DNA of 64,000 nucleotides from Warburgia ugandensis (lineage: Eukaryota; Streptophyta; Magnoliopsida; Canellales; Canellaceae), in the NCBI GenBank assembly GCA_035236585.1, contig CP141132.1, positions 27,301,445-27,365,444 on the forward strand. Reading direction: 5' to 3'. Position 1 is the first letter of the stretch, and each line of letters opens with the position of its first letter. The translations under genes were made by a program, and so were the position numbers. The notes under the pieces are model-generated. The model searched no databases. It saw nothing but the letters and a program-made list of their open reading frames with translations, and had not been told where the DNA came from. This document shows positions 9,428-21,017 of this stretch, in pieces.

Positions 9428-11568
9428 TGTTAAGTGTTCAATTTTGGTCAAAATACCCCTAATTTAGCATTCCATTAGATCATCTAACCGTTCAATTTTA
9501 CAAAACTTAGCTTGATTTTGAATTTAAATCCAATTGACCATCCAAACCTTAATTTGTCAAAATTAACGGTCAGATGATCGTTAGAGCTCATTAAATGACT
9601 AATGTACTGTTCAGATGATTCTAATTTAGTCATTTCTTTTGCAGATCAACCAAAGGATGCACGGATGGCTACGATTAAAAGTTAATGGTGCAGATCATTT
9701 TAAAAAGGATTGATGGGCCATATCACCCATAAAGAAGGATTGGATAGTTTCCTAAACAATAATTGAGCTCAAGTGGAAATCATGGACAAAAAGGGCAACT
9801 TGCAAATCTGTAGGAGTTTCCAAAGTCAAGAGAGGGGACACAAATTAGCAAGGAGCAAAAGGCAACCCCTTCCCCCACTTCTTTCCTTCTTCTTTTCCTT
9901 CCTTTTCCTTTTTCCTTCTTTCCTTCCTTTTCTCTTTTCTTTCTTTTTCCTTCTTTCCTTCCTTTTCCTTTTCCGTTTCCTTTTCTTTCTTTCCTTTTCT
10001 TTTTCCCTTCCTCATTCTCACGTACCCACTTTCCTTATTCTCTTTTTGCCTTCCTTCTTAACGTACCCAACGTTTCCATTCTCTTCTCTTCTGGCCCACC
10101 ACCTTCCTGTCCTTCTCTCCCCATTCTATTCTCTTCTCCTCTCTCTTTCTCTCTCACGTTTTTTCTTCCCCTCCTTCTCACCGCCCCCTCTACCCAGGCC
10201 GCACAGCACCGCCTGGCCTCTTCTCTTCACCCTCCTCTCTTTCCATTCCCTTTTCTCTTCCTCTTCTTGGATAAACCATTGGTGGAGGCAGATCCACCGT
10301 CTCTCTCTCACTACCGCACGACCTCGGCACCTACTCCCTCTCTTCTTTTGTTTTGTTCACCGCATTAGCCATCACCCATCTATCTTTCATGCATAAAGTT
10401 TCCCATCACTCTCCATGTTTCCCTTCACTATTTCTCAATGCACCCAGCCTCCACTGCCTTCACAATTTCCCTTTCTGCTTCCTAACCCTCTCTCACTCCT
10501 GCATAAACCACCAAACCCATCACCAGTCTTCCTAGACCTCACCTAATAGCCTATCTTTCACCGTTTCTCCCCCCATTCTCCGCTCCTCTATTTGCACTTC
10601 CTTTTTCCAACCCTTACCAGCACGCCCGGCACTCCCTTATCCTTCTCAGACCACTTCATCACCGGCCACAACAGAATTGGCAAACCCAGAATCTCACACT
10701 CCCTATCTCCCCTACCAGTCAACTCTTCCACCTGACGACGTGCCCAGTTCTGTTTCCACGCACAAACAACTGCATCTGTCTTCGTCCTCTTCCACGCAAC
10801 AGCAACCCTTATGCTCTCCTCTCTTTCTGGGCTCCCTCATCACCGCCTTGTATCCCTCTCTCTTGGGTCATCGGCGAGCACTCCTCTAGACGCTCCGGAG
10901 AAGAAAACCCAAGTTGGGTTTTCCTCCCGTTGCCCCTTTTTCTCCTCCTTCTTCTTCTTCCCTTCTCCCTTCTCCCTCTTCTCTTCTTCTCTCCTCTTCC
11001 TTCTCAAACCCCACCATTTTCCTAGTTTTCGATTAAAACCAGAACTCTGATGATATTACAAATCTTCCACGGCAGATCTCAGGAATTCCAAACGTGTCCC
11101 CTAGCAGATTTCAAAAATACCAACTGGGTCCCCTGTTTAATACCAACTATGTCCCCTAGCAGATTTCAGAAATACCAACTGGGTCCCCTGTTTAATACCA
11201 ATGGTGTCCCTTGTTTAATACCAAATGTATCCTCACTTTAATTACTTCTGTGTCCCTGTGCTATTCTGATTTTGTTTTATTCACATTTTGACTATCGAAG
11301 GACAGTGCAATTCAGGGATGGTGCAATCCAAGGACAAGCTTATCCAGGACACCTTTTAGTTTTATTTTCTGTTGTCTTTTGAATAAATAATTGTGCAAAC
11401 TACAGAAATTGAATAAAGTTGGATATTAGTTTATTGTTAGTTTATATTCTTTTATTAATTGAATTTTATTGAAAACTCCATTACTTCAAATCAAGTCCTC
11501 GTGGGATCGACCCGTACTTGCATAAGCTACACTACAATAGCTGTGCACTTGCCGTTAAACAATCAACA
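9428..11568 (+). repeat. 3' LTR of the Athila-like element
   Basis: The 2141-bp partner of 2513-4593 is about 60 bp longer. The gain is mostly near 11090-11200, where a unit of about 53 bp (CCCCTAGCAGATTTCA...CCTGTTTAATACCA) is present twice but once in the left LTR, plus a small duplication near 11300-11330. Base changes are scattered throughout, so the insertion is not recent. Confidence 0.9.
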
Positions 11569-11573
11569 CCTAT

Positions 11574-12867
11574 TAATTACATTCACTGGTAACTCATACC
11601 CATCATTACATGCAAATATTAATAATGAAATTTCTAAAGACAAACTAGAATACATCCATATCACAATTAACATAGTATGGATGTGTATTACAAAAATAAT
11701 TATCCATGCCGAATGATTTAACTTTACACAAAATTATCTATTAATCCAAAAAATAGCTTAATAGCGTACAAGTCATCAATAATAATGATGAAATCATAGC
11801 CATCATGGTAACTATTTTTCAACAAAGTCATAAACTCTCAAATCAGGAATAGGATTTTGTAGAACTTACTTCTAGGGTGTTTTTTCAAGCTTGTGAGTTG
11901 ATTTCCTCTTCTTTTTGGAGTCAAGAAGGGCACGAATTGATCCAATACATTGGGGGTTTTATTCATGCTTGTGTGTTGAGTGAGATGATGGGCTCGGATT
12001 AGTGATTTGAGTCAATGTTGTCTCCGGTGATGGGCTGCAACTCCAACAGCCAACGGCCTGTCTCTCCCCTTCTTTCTCCTCCTTATCCCCCTTCTTCTTC
12101 TTCCTCTTTCTTTATCCTCTTTCTTCACTCCCCGTCAGGTTTCCTCTCTCCTGCAGGTTTGGGCGATACTAGCAACCTGAGTCCCCCCCTCTTTCACCAC
12201 ATTTCTCTTCCTCTTCTTCTCCCCCTTCTTCTTCGTTCTCTTCATTTCTCCTCTTTCTTCTCTCTCCATTAGGTTTTTTGTCTCTTGTAGGTTCGGGCAA
12301 TGTCAGCATGGAATGTCGTTGGTGGCCTGGCTTCCCCATCTCTCCTCCTTTCTCCTCTCCTTCTCTCCCTTATTCTTCCTCTTCCTCTCCTCTCTTCTCT
12401 CAGACCCTAATATTAGGTTTCCACCTATTAGCTTTGAGAACAAACCTAGGTCTGTTCTTTTTGTCCATTCAATTATGTATTACCATTATAAAAATGGCCC
12501 CCTCCTTTAGTTATTTAATAATTTTTTTTAAAATTTGATAATTTAAAATTTGTATATGATATATAATTAATTATAGTAAAGAGAGATGAATGCTACTCCC
12601 CACTATGTAAAATTACTAAATTACCCTTTCTAAGAAAAATCAAAACTTATTTGTCTGAATTCTGATTTCAGCATACTTAGTGTCATTGGAATTGTTTACC
12701 TAAGTACAATCCCAATATTGAGGTTTTAACTTTTGATTTGATATATATAAAAATTTTACTTTTTAGAACTCTAAAAATTTAGAATTTCAAAATTATTCTC
12801 TTTTCACTATAGTTTTACATAATTCAAATTTTTTCTTAATTTCTATTTAAAAATCAAAGATGTTACA
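11574..12867 (-). repeat. LTR remnant, minus orientation
   Basis: This continues the DNA interrupted by the Athila-like element. It ends in GATGTTACA at 12867, so on the minus strand it begins TGTAACATC like the LTR units at 32369 and 59712. About 12580-12760 contains stretches (AATTACCCTTT, GCATACTTAGTGTCATTGGA) that resemble 31985-32095 and 59370-59420. 12060-12410 is strongly pyrimidine-rich. No gene is seen. Confidence 0.5.
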
Positions 12868-13089
12868 TTATGACTAGTGAAAATTTGGTTGATCGTTCTT
12901 GGTGGTCAAATCCATACTTTTCTTACCATCCAAGGTTACTGTTTTAACTATGATATGCAGACCACGAAGATCCTCTGATCTATTTCATTACTAGATTAGA
13001 AAATTTTCATCTGTTCTATATCAATATTGGGTATAGGAATTTACCAGTAGCATCTGATCATAGATAAGGCATCATTAGTACCATTTTAA
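12868..13089. other. Unassigned AT-rich DNA
   Basis: A short stretch between the LTR remnant and the first CACTA-like repeat. Nothing recognisable is seen. The left end of the neighbouring CACTA element could not be found here. Confidence 0.4.
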
Positions 13090-14360
13090 AAAATTTTAAA
13101 TCACCGTAATCATGCAAAAAAATTTCAAACATGCATATATATTAATTACTAGCACTCAAAAATCAATATTGATTGAGAAATTGTGAATGTAGTTCTGATT
13201 CATTGTGGGATTTGGTTGAGGATAGCTACAACTCAGAGTAGAAATTTTAAAGTCGTTTAATGTAAACAACATTAAAAATTATCACTTTTAAAGTTGTTTT
13301 CCCTAAACAACTTTATAAACTAATATATTTTTATCTTCAAATATATATATATATTATTGAAACTTTACAATATCTTAAACAAATACACAATGAAACTAAT
13401 TTTTTTATAATAGTCAACATTGATTCATGCATTTTGTACACACATACACACATATAAAGGCGTTAACAAGAATAAATAATAATAAAACTTTCCAAATAAG
13501 TCTTCATTATATATATTTATATGTATATACATTGTCACATATATAGTATTCATCTCACTTCAATCCAAGCACCCTCTTTACTAAACACCTGCCCTAAATG
13601 TGAACTTTATGAAATTTTCTTTTCTCTCCTCATATTCTTTTGATGTTCTTGTTGTAGTACATATTTATCCATTATCTCAAGAAATTGAAGCAAATCTATG
13701 TGTGAATACTTATTAGACATGAAAAGATTAGATTAAACATTTCACCAAACACTCGCTATATAAAAATTATAAATATTTAAAATAACTAAATTACATGCAT
13801 GCACACAAGTGGAAATTTTCAATTAACAATAAAAAATAAGAAAAATATGACAGATACATTCAAAAAGAAATTTAACTTTAAAAAGGAAAATTCCTAACCA
13901 TAACCATGTAAAAATTCTTCAAATATGCATATATATAGGACAAATCAAGATATGCTAACCAACACTCAAAAATCGATATCGACCATGAATATGTGAATGT
14001 ATTTCCAATTCACAATTGGGATTTGGTTGAGAATAGCCACTCCAATATTCGACTTATATTTTGTGTATAGATGAAGACAGTAAAAAAAAAGCACCATGAA
14101 AGACAATGAAATGACCCTTACAATAGAGTAGTAAATATGAAGTTGTTTATAGCAAATGACTTTAAAAGTTAGTATTTTTAAAGTCATTACAATAAACGAC
14201 TTTAAAATTTAATATATTTTCACTTCAAATATATATATATATATATATACATTTGATATTAGTAGTTTATAGTATCTTACATAAATACACAATGAAATTA
14301 TTTTTTTTATGCATGATAATCAATGTTGATTCATGTACTCTTTACACACACATATATTTA
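13090..14360. repeat. Diverged duplication within CACTA II
   Basis: About 13090-13480 and 13895-14360 share the same order of words: CATGCATATATATTA / TATGCATATATATAG, ACTCAAAAATC, GGGATTTGGTTGAG, the subterminal motifs, (AT)n, ACACAATGAAA and GATTCATG. The second copy has extra sequence near 14050-14120. The transposase fragment lies between them. Confidence 0.65.
13552..13760 (-). pseudogene. CACTA TNP2-type transposase, N-terminal fragment
   Basis: Read on the minus strand, this contains RTSKEYEERKENFIKF followed by T-FRAG. It matches RSSKEYEEGIEKFIEF...LRAG in the larger CACTA at 36300-36360, which is the transposase-associated domain at the start of TNP2 proteins. The flanking DNA also matches that element (13570-13780 against 36280-36475). 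Frame breaks are present and the catalytic part is absent, so this is a dead fragment. Its position at the right, 5' side of the element agrees with the TIR at 15354. Confidence 0.6.
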
Positions 14361-15362
14361 ACGTGAACAAGGAAATCAAAGTGTGTTTTAGAGTAACTTC
14401 TCATTTATCATCCTTTTATTACATATATCAAATGTTACATATTATTAGATTTTATTAATACAATATTATCATCCTTTTATTACATATATCAAATTTGGCC
14501 TTTTAGTATTCAGGTAACACCACTTGATGGGAAGAGAAGGTAAACCTTTAAGCTGCATGCAAGTTCTTCGGCCATCTTGATAGTACCATTTCTCTTCACC
14601 AAATCCTAATTTTAGATAAGAACCACAAATTGTAATGTTCTCCCTTTCTCCAATAGTGAAAGTTAGAGAGAGAAGTTGTTATTGTTGGAAATGAAATCAT
14701 ACAATTTTGGTAGAAATCATGATGATCTAACGCACTTCTAAATCCTATCATTTGTAGTGATAAAATCCACTTGATCTACAAAATGCAAATAGAGAGAATT
14801 TGAACAAGAAAGCAATGCATGATAAAAAGGGCTTATGGTTTACTTATTGTTCTTATCATGTCACAAAAATTTAAAATATCCAAAATGGAAAGCAAGAAGG
14901 GAAAAAAATACAAGCAGGGGAGGAGGTCATCATGCCACTTGTGAGAAGAACATGAAGAGAGGATACATGAAAAAAATAAGGTGACTTTGGTATTTTATAA
15001 ACAAACAAGGACTTTTGAAGTCGTTTAATCCTAAATGACTTCAAATGTATACACTTTTGAAGTCATTTGAGTCAAACGACTTCAAAAGTCAATCATTTTT
15101 AATGTCATTAAGAAATAAACAACTTTAAAATTGTAGATTTTGGAAGTCTTTTGAGTGAAATGACTTTAAAAGTCATTTCCCACGAAAAAAATTCCTCATA
15201 TCGCAAGACTAAAGAAGTCTTTTTTGTTTAAACAACTTCTTAAGTCTTTACTTTTAAAGTCATTTTTTTAAACGGCTTGTAAAATTTTTATTGAGTCGGT
15301 AGTCAAAATAATGACTTCTTTATACCAACTTTAAAAGCTTCCTATATAGTAGTGTATTCCAA

Positions 15363-15790
15363 AGTAAAAAAAATCAATTTGGGTTTAATATGGTCCATTT
15401 TTAAAGGTTAGTAAGTGTTCATCCCTCTTCTTAAGGTATGTGGTTGTTATAGGTAATTTATATGCTAAAGCAAAATCATAGATAACTTTTTCCATCTCAT
15501 TTCTTTCTCTAATACTATACCCTCTATGTACCCTATCATATCATTCATGTTTTTTTTCTACATGACCATTAAAGTCTGCTCCTATAACTATCCTCTCTAT
15601 ATTGAAACTTTCATGCATGACTCCATCTATATATTCGCATATTTTTCTCTTGAGCTAACCCTACTTGTGGTGCATATGCACTTATAACATTTATGATCTT
15701 CTCTCTTAGAACATGTTTTATTAGTATAATTCCATCACTAGTTCTTTTAATGTCTACAACTTCGATGCTAAGACCAAAGCATTGATCTAC
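15363..15790 (-). pseudogene. LINE (non-LTR retrotransposon) endonuclease fragment
   Basis: Minus-strand reading frames give INVISAYAPQVGLAQE (about 15648-15700), VIGADFNGHV (about 15560-15595) and, after frame changes, LPITTTTYLKKRDEHLLTFK and then PNQIDFF near 15363-15480. These are the signature blocks of the apurinic-type endonuclease of plant L1-like elements, where SAYAPQ, the GDFN-like block and the final QIDY/F occur in this order. Several frameshifts and stops are present. It breaks off a few bases from the end of CACTA II, which probably inserted into it. No reverse transcriptase was found nearby. Confidence 0.65.
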
Positions 15791-18060
15791 AAAGTCCCAT
15801 TTAAGATAAGTTTACACAAAAGGTTGAAAATAAGTGTTGTAAGTTGCATTCAAGCAATACTCGAGAATAATTTCAAAATACAGGGCAACACAAGATTGAC
15901 TCAGTAATAAAGTTCAATAACATGCATTACAAAAAAATGTTCCATGGCATGACTGTTCTAAGATTCTTGACTCGTTTCACGGGTACTCGGAGATGCAGCT
16001 GAGTGTGCATAAGAACGAAGTTCATGCAGAGTTAATTTCTTTAAGGGCTGACATGGCCATTCAATTACAGTGTGGATTGCAGGCCTATAAGTTGATATAT
16101 AAGAATTGATGAGTAGGAGATGACTCCACGGTGATCTTCAAGAAGCATCAGTTCTGATGAAAGCAAATTCATGATGATGCCCTCATCATAACGTGGTAAA
16201 ATAACGTTCTACATTTTTTATGTCAATCCCTTTCGCCAAGTACTTGATAAATTGCAAGGGCTAATTAAAGTCTTAGTGATTTGGAAGGAACAAAGCCTCA
16301 ATTTTATCTTATCACCGAACAAGTTACCGATGCATGTGCATCTGTGTGAGTTGGAGAGAGAGGGGATATTAACAAAATTCATTTTAATGGTGGGTTTCGC
16401 ACGGCTTCACAAATGGTAGAATATTATTCAATAAGTGCAAAATTGCTCTCCCTGTTGCCATTCAAAAGATCGAGACAATCAAGAAACAGTCATACAAACT
16501 AAGAAGAAAAACATAGACCATTAAAGAATAGGAGACGTGGTGCTTGATCTTGCCATCATCTGACCAGCAAACTCTAAGAGAATTTCAAAGAACCCTCTTC
16601 TCGATAAAAATCTTCTTCTTCCCACCAAACTTTCTTATTTGTCCTAGGTACTGTTTTTCCCTCTATATATTGATGTGTCTTCCAGCTTTCCAATTTCTTT
16701 TACCAACTTTCATGGCATTTTGGTAAAGAGTCTTAGTAGCTACTACCGTAGGTGCTGCTTTTTGGTATTCACTGCAATAATAGTTTCTAGATCTATGTCT
16801 TCGTCATGTTCCAAATTACTTAGATAGGCTAGCTATCAAATTTCATGTGCATTGAAAGTTTTTAGCTTATTTTTCTTTGAGAAAAATATCAAGACTATTC
16901 AATTTTTCAAAGACCCAAAAAATGTTGACCAAAAGAAAAAGATGCAAAACATGTGATTAAAATCATTCAAATGCATTAATTTTTTGTTGGTTTCTAACTT
17001 CGAGCAAGTGTTCTCTTTATATTAGTTTAGATTATATACCTATCATATCCTAGAAAATGTTGTCCTGTAGAAGAATGATTTCAGGCCCTAATTGAAGAGG
17101 GAATGATTAAGATCGAGGATGTTCGATAGTAATTGCTTCACCAACTGCAATTGACTTTGTTCATTGAGCCTTTCCTTTCCCCCAGTATCCTAAGTCACCC
17201 AAATCAATCTCTCCCACCAGTGTGGTTTACATTGATAGCCAATTGCGCAATTGTTTCTTTGTAATACTAACTATGCGTTTCCATTGCTTGCTATTCCATC
17301 GACTTACATTGTGTACATTTAGGACACTTGATGTCTTCCATTATGACTTAAGACTACCGGGGCTCTTTTAATCGAGGTTGTGCCTTTTGTAAACGCAATA
17401 AAAATTCAAATGTTAATTAAGGATAAGAGTTGGATAAGTGAAATCCAGTCTCTGCACTTAATTCTATATAATTAGTTGATTAATGGTTTCAAGATTATAG
17501 AAGGGTCCTTTGCCTCGATCTTGCAAGGGTTGACAATGTCGAGATGCATGCATCAAGTCCCTAGATATTATACTAGGGAATTGTGGGATCTTGAAGTCTA
17601 GCATCCAAGACACTAACAATTGACGAGTATAAGTTATTAACACACCAGTTCAAACTCGATAAAATTAATATGTTATAGACATGGTCAATTTGTATTACCT
17701 CAAAGGAAAGCGTCAAGTCAAACAATGGAGGTGATAATAAGAAAACCACCTAATGTTTCTGTCAAAATTTCAAGCTCCATTTGTAGTTTAATGCAGGGTA
17801 TTTTTATTTGTCCTTTTTCCTATTGCATGGAATATTAATTTATATATAAATTCCTTCTGAAAACTTTGAGCTGTCTTATGAGTTAACCAAGGTTATTAAT
17901 TGTTTTGGTTGAATAGGAAAATTCATTAATCAAAAGAGAGTATTACATTCAACAGATCGCGAACCAATAGTTTACCTTTTAGACATACCTAGACCACGAC
18001 TATCATAATTAAGTAAATGCATGGCATACCAAAGGGGTGTAGTACACCACAACTCACTAA
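15791..18060. other. Non-coding DNA, nothing recognised
   Basis: AT-rich with a few less AT-rich patches (15950-16200, 17050-17250). Only short open frames occur. I see no element ends, RNA genes or protein domains. Confidence 0.35.
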
Positions 18061-18067
18061 CTCTAGA

Positions 18068-18330
18068 CATTAGGTTTTCTTGCAAGACAGTCCGCAGCAT
18101 TGTTAACCCGTCAAGGCACATGACAAACCTTTAAAGAATAAATATTATTCAGTGTCCGAAGGCATGCCTCCCGAATCTTCTCGTGACTCCACACTCTGGA
18201 CCACTTCCTTCTCTTTACCACTGCTTCCACTAACAATTTTGAGTCGCACGATCTTTTGCTTGAGTACAAAAAGCCACCACTTCCTTGCGCAGTTTAAGTT
18301 CCTTGGTACCAGACACTTCAGGAGATAAAG
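18068..18330 (-). pseudogene. RNase H-like fragment of a LINE-type element
   Basis: Minus-strand frames give LVEAVVKRRKWSRVW, then IREACLRTLNNIYSLKVCHV and, after a stop in place of one residue, RVNNAADCLARKPNV. The order and the final HVPR-(V)NNAADCLAR block fit the end of plant RNase H domains attached to non-LTR reverse transcriptases. Upstream (18270-18330) LKLRKEVVAF may be its start, in another frame. It lies upstream of the endonuclease piece at 15.4 kb in minus-strand order, so the two are probably from different elements. Confidence is moderate because the match is short and broken. Confidence 0.45.
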
Positions 18331-19463
18331 CCCTTATCTTCCTAGCATAGGTGATCCATCCTTAATGATCACCTTCAATACCATTTCGATGCTTCTCGCT
18401 ATTAAAAGTTCGAGCACCATTGCAAGTTTCAGTTGGGCTAGCCACCTTGGGAGCTGGGTTTTCTCGTCAGCGTTAGGAGGAATGAATATGAACATATTAG
18501 GACAAGCATTCTTTGACAGTGGTATTTGGTGGGGTCGCTTCATCATCTAAGACATGAATCACAAGAACTACATTGGCACGAGGCACGTGGTGCTAAAGTG
18601 GTGGAGCGCACGTAATTTGGTTCTCTTGTTGCAGTTGTAATTCCAAAACTCGAACAGTGGAGTTGGCTTGTGATGGGAAGGTGACTCCGATCAAAGAAAA
18701 CGATCAAGTTTATCTTCAGTGAAATCGGCCGACATGCAAAGCATATGAACCGACCTTAAAGGGCTAGGACAAAGTCAACCAAAGACGGGTAATAGCAGGT
18801 AATGCGCGCACCATGGGGACAAGGAATGGCACACGCATAGTCATTTCCTTGACCTAACATCTGGTTATTGCCATTCGGCATGCATGAAGAATGGTCATAG
18901 GCTAACGGGCGGTTGGGTTTTGCTCGTTGGAGCTGTTGGTTATGAATCCATTGAGAGAGGGAGAGGCCGAAAAATGGAGGGGGAGCCAGAGATGCCGCCA
19001 ATCGTTTAGTCTGGAGTAATCTGGTCGCGTATGCAGTGCTCTTCGTATAAGCAGAGCTAGGAGCTGAAGTTTTTCAAGAGAGACGCAAACCTCTTCGTGA
19101 AAGGTGTTTCATGCCTTGATGATATTGATAATCTCCACCTTTCAAACCATGCGAGCTATAGAAAACCGAGAAGGCACCTTTAGATTTTGTGTTAAGAGTT
19201 GAGAGAGAGATTGTCGATTATATGAACCTTGCGGCTAAGATGACCTTGCCCAAAAAGCTTTTCAAGAACTATATCATCCCGCAGACCAGAAGATGGAGCA
19301 TGCAAGTTGAAAGTTATCCATCAAGGAAGCGCTTCGTTCATAGTACCTGAATGGCTAAAAGAAGGTTCATGCGTGCAGACGATGGGACCATGATGAGATC
19401 ATTGATGCAAGAATTATTCATCAATTTTGAGGCTTCTAAGCAAGGAGACGTCTTTAATTCAAT
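18331..19463. other. Non-coding DNA left of the large CACTA
   Basis: Slightly richer in GC than its surroundings. Short frames on both strands (for example 18334-18546 and 18756-19001, minus) carry no domain I know. It may hold more of the decayed LINE-type element. Confidence 0.35.
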
Positions 19464-19479
19464 GAGCACTACTATGGAG

Positions 19480-20225
19480 AGTGGTTTATAAGATGGTTAA
19501 AAACAGCTATAGAAGGAGGTTAGGAAACCGTCTTATACTGGGCCATCTTACAAAATGAAAACAAATATAAGACAATTTCTTAAACCATCTTGTATTAAAA
19601 GTATTATAAGATAGTTTTCAAAAAGCGTCTTATAAAGCTAAAATTATATAAGACAATTTCCAAAAACCATCTTATAAAGCTAGAATTATTTAAGATGATT
19701 TTTGAAGAACTATCTTATAAAACTGTTCAATATATGACAGTTTTTAAAAAACCATCTTATAAATCTATGTAATATAGGATGGTTTATAGTTGTGTAAGTT
19801 GTGTCATATAAGATGGCTTTTCAAATACCATCTTATAAAGATGTGTAATATATGATGGTTTTTGAAAAAATGTCTTATAAAGCTATGTAAACTGTGTAAT
19901 ATAGGATAGTTTTTCAAAAACTGTCTTATAAATCTTGTAATATAGAATGGTTTTTGAAAAGTTATCTCATATGATTTTTGAAAAGTCATCTTATAAATCC
20001 GTGTAAGTTGTGTAATATAAGATGGCTTTTTAAAAATCATCTTATAAAGCTGTGTAAAATAGGATGATATTTTCAAAAACTATATTATAAATTTTGGATA
20101 TTATAGGATGGTTTTTAAAAAACTATCTTATAAAGCTGTATAATATAGGGTGGTTTTTCAAAAACTGTCTTGTATTTTAATAGTTTTATAAGATAGTTTG
20201 TCAAAAATCATCCTATATTGTATAT
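19480..20225. repeat. Left subterminal repeat array of CACTA I
   Basis: There are more than a dozen variants of TATAAGATGGTTTTTCAAA and its inverse AAACCATCTTATAAAG, often back to back so that each pair forms a hairpin. Such subterminal arrays bind the element's own DNA-binding protein in En/Spm; here that role is inferred. Confidence 0.75.
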
Positions 20226-21017
20226 ATTTCCTACACAATGTGTATTCTTTTATTGGTTTCTATTTGTACATTATTCTTATAGTTTCTGTAGTTCAAAAAT
20301 ACTTTCAACACTTCATTTCTGTAGGCTACAATCATTCTACAAAATACATTCAATACTTTCAACATTCCACCTTGAACTTCTATACACATATTTCTTATTG
20401 AAATAAAGAAAATACACATAGACTTCAATAAAATAGGAAGACATCCATATAAATGAAGTTCTATTTTGTATTTCATTGATAAAAATATTTATATTCAATA
20501 ACATCATTGATTTACATATTAGAAGTCAAAAGATATTCAATCTATTCTATTATGATGTCATCTAGATCTAATTAAGAGTAAATTTTTCTCCCTAAATCAG
20601 CTTGCAAAATAACAAACATTAAATCAGTTGAGGCATTCATTGTTGGAGTCATTTAAGAGATGTAGAAAACTATAAGAATGATGATTAGTTAATTAATTGT
20701 CTCATCTTTCTCAATTAGAAGATCGTAAATCCTTTACAAATTAAGATTCTTATATATCTGAGAATGTAATTCCCACACCCCCAATCAAATTGTTGTTTAG
20801 AGCACTGCACAATAAAGTTAACAAAAAGGGTTCAAATATCATGTATAATTATAAATTTATATACTAAAGAACTAGTAAACGTTACCTTGACCTTTTTCCA
20901 AGTTAGTTTTGCTGGGTGGTTAATATTTTTGTCTTAGTCAATTTATATCATGCACTACATATATATAAGTAAAAAGCATTAGATATGAACAAACAGGATA
21001 ACTATCAGTTATCCAAC
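20226..21017. other. Decayed 3' part of CACTA I
   Basis: AT-rich DNA between the left array and the Ulp1-like exons. Frames at 20198-20476 are short, on both strands and without a known domain. Confidence 0.4.

Larger units (their letters stand above)
2513..11568 (+). mobile_element. Complete Athila/Tat-like LTR retrotransposon carrying only gag
   Basis: This 9056-bp element is flanked by a perfect 5-bp target duplication, CCTAT at 2508-2512 and 11569-11573. It begins TGTTAAG and ends ATCAACA, and the two LTRs are about 2.1 kb and clearly collinear. A primer site matching plant tRNA-Asp follows the left LTR. Its one coding block is a gag-like frame (5626-7686) of the Ty3/Gypsy Athila/Tat type. 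The 1.7 kb after it is non-coding, and I see no protease, reverse transcriptase, RNase H or integrase motif. It therefore looks non-autonomous and dependent on a relative for enzymes. That dependence is inferred from the missing genes. Confidence 0.9.
13090..15354 (-). mobile_element. Partial CACTA (En/Spm) transposon, copy II
   Basis: The right end is clear: TATATAGTAGTG at 15343-15354, which read on the minus strand starts CACTACTATATAGG. Inside it, 15000-15340 carries many copies of a subterminal motif around GACTTCAAAAGTC / TTTGAAGTCGTTT, and 13250-13310 and 14120-14215 carry more. A transposase N-terminal fragment lies at 13552-13760. No left terminus with CACTA was found, so the element is truncated or its end has decayed. 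The stretch 14365-14990 inside it shows no coding sequence. Confidence 0.65.
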
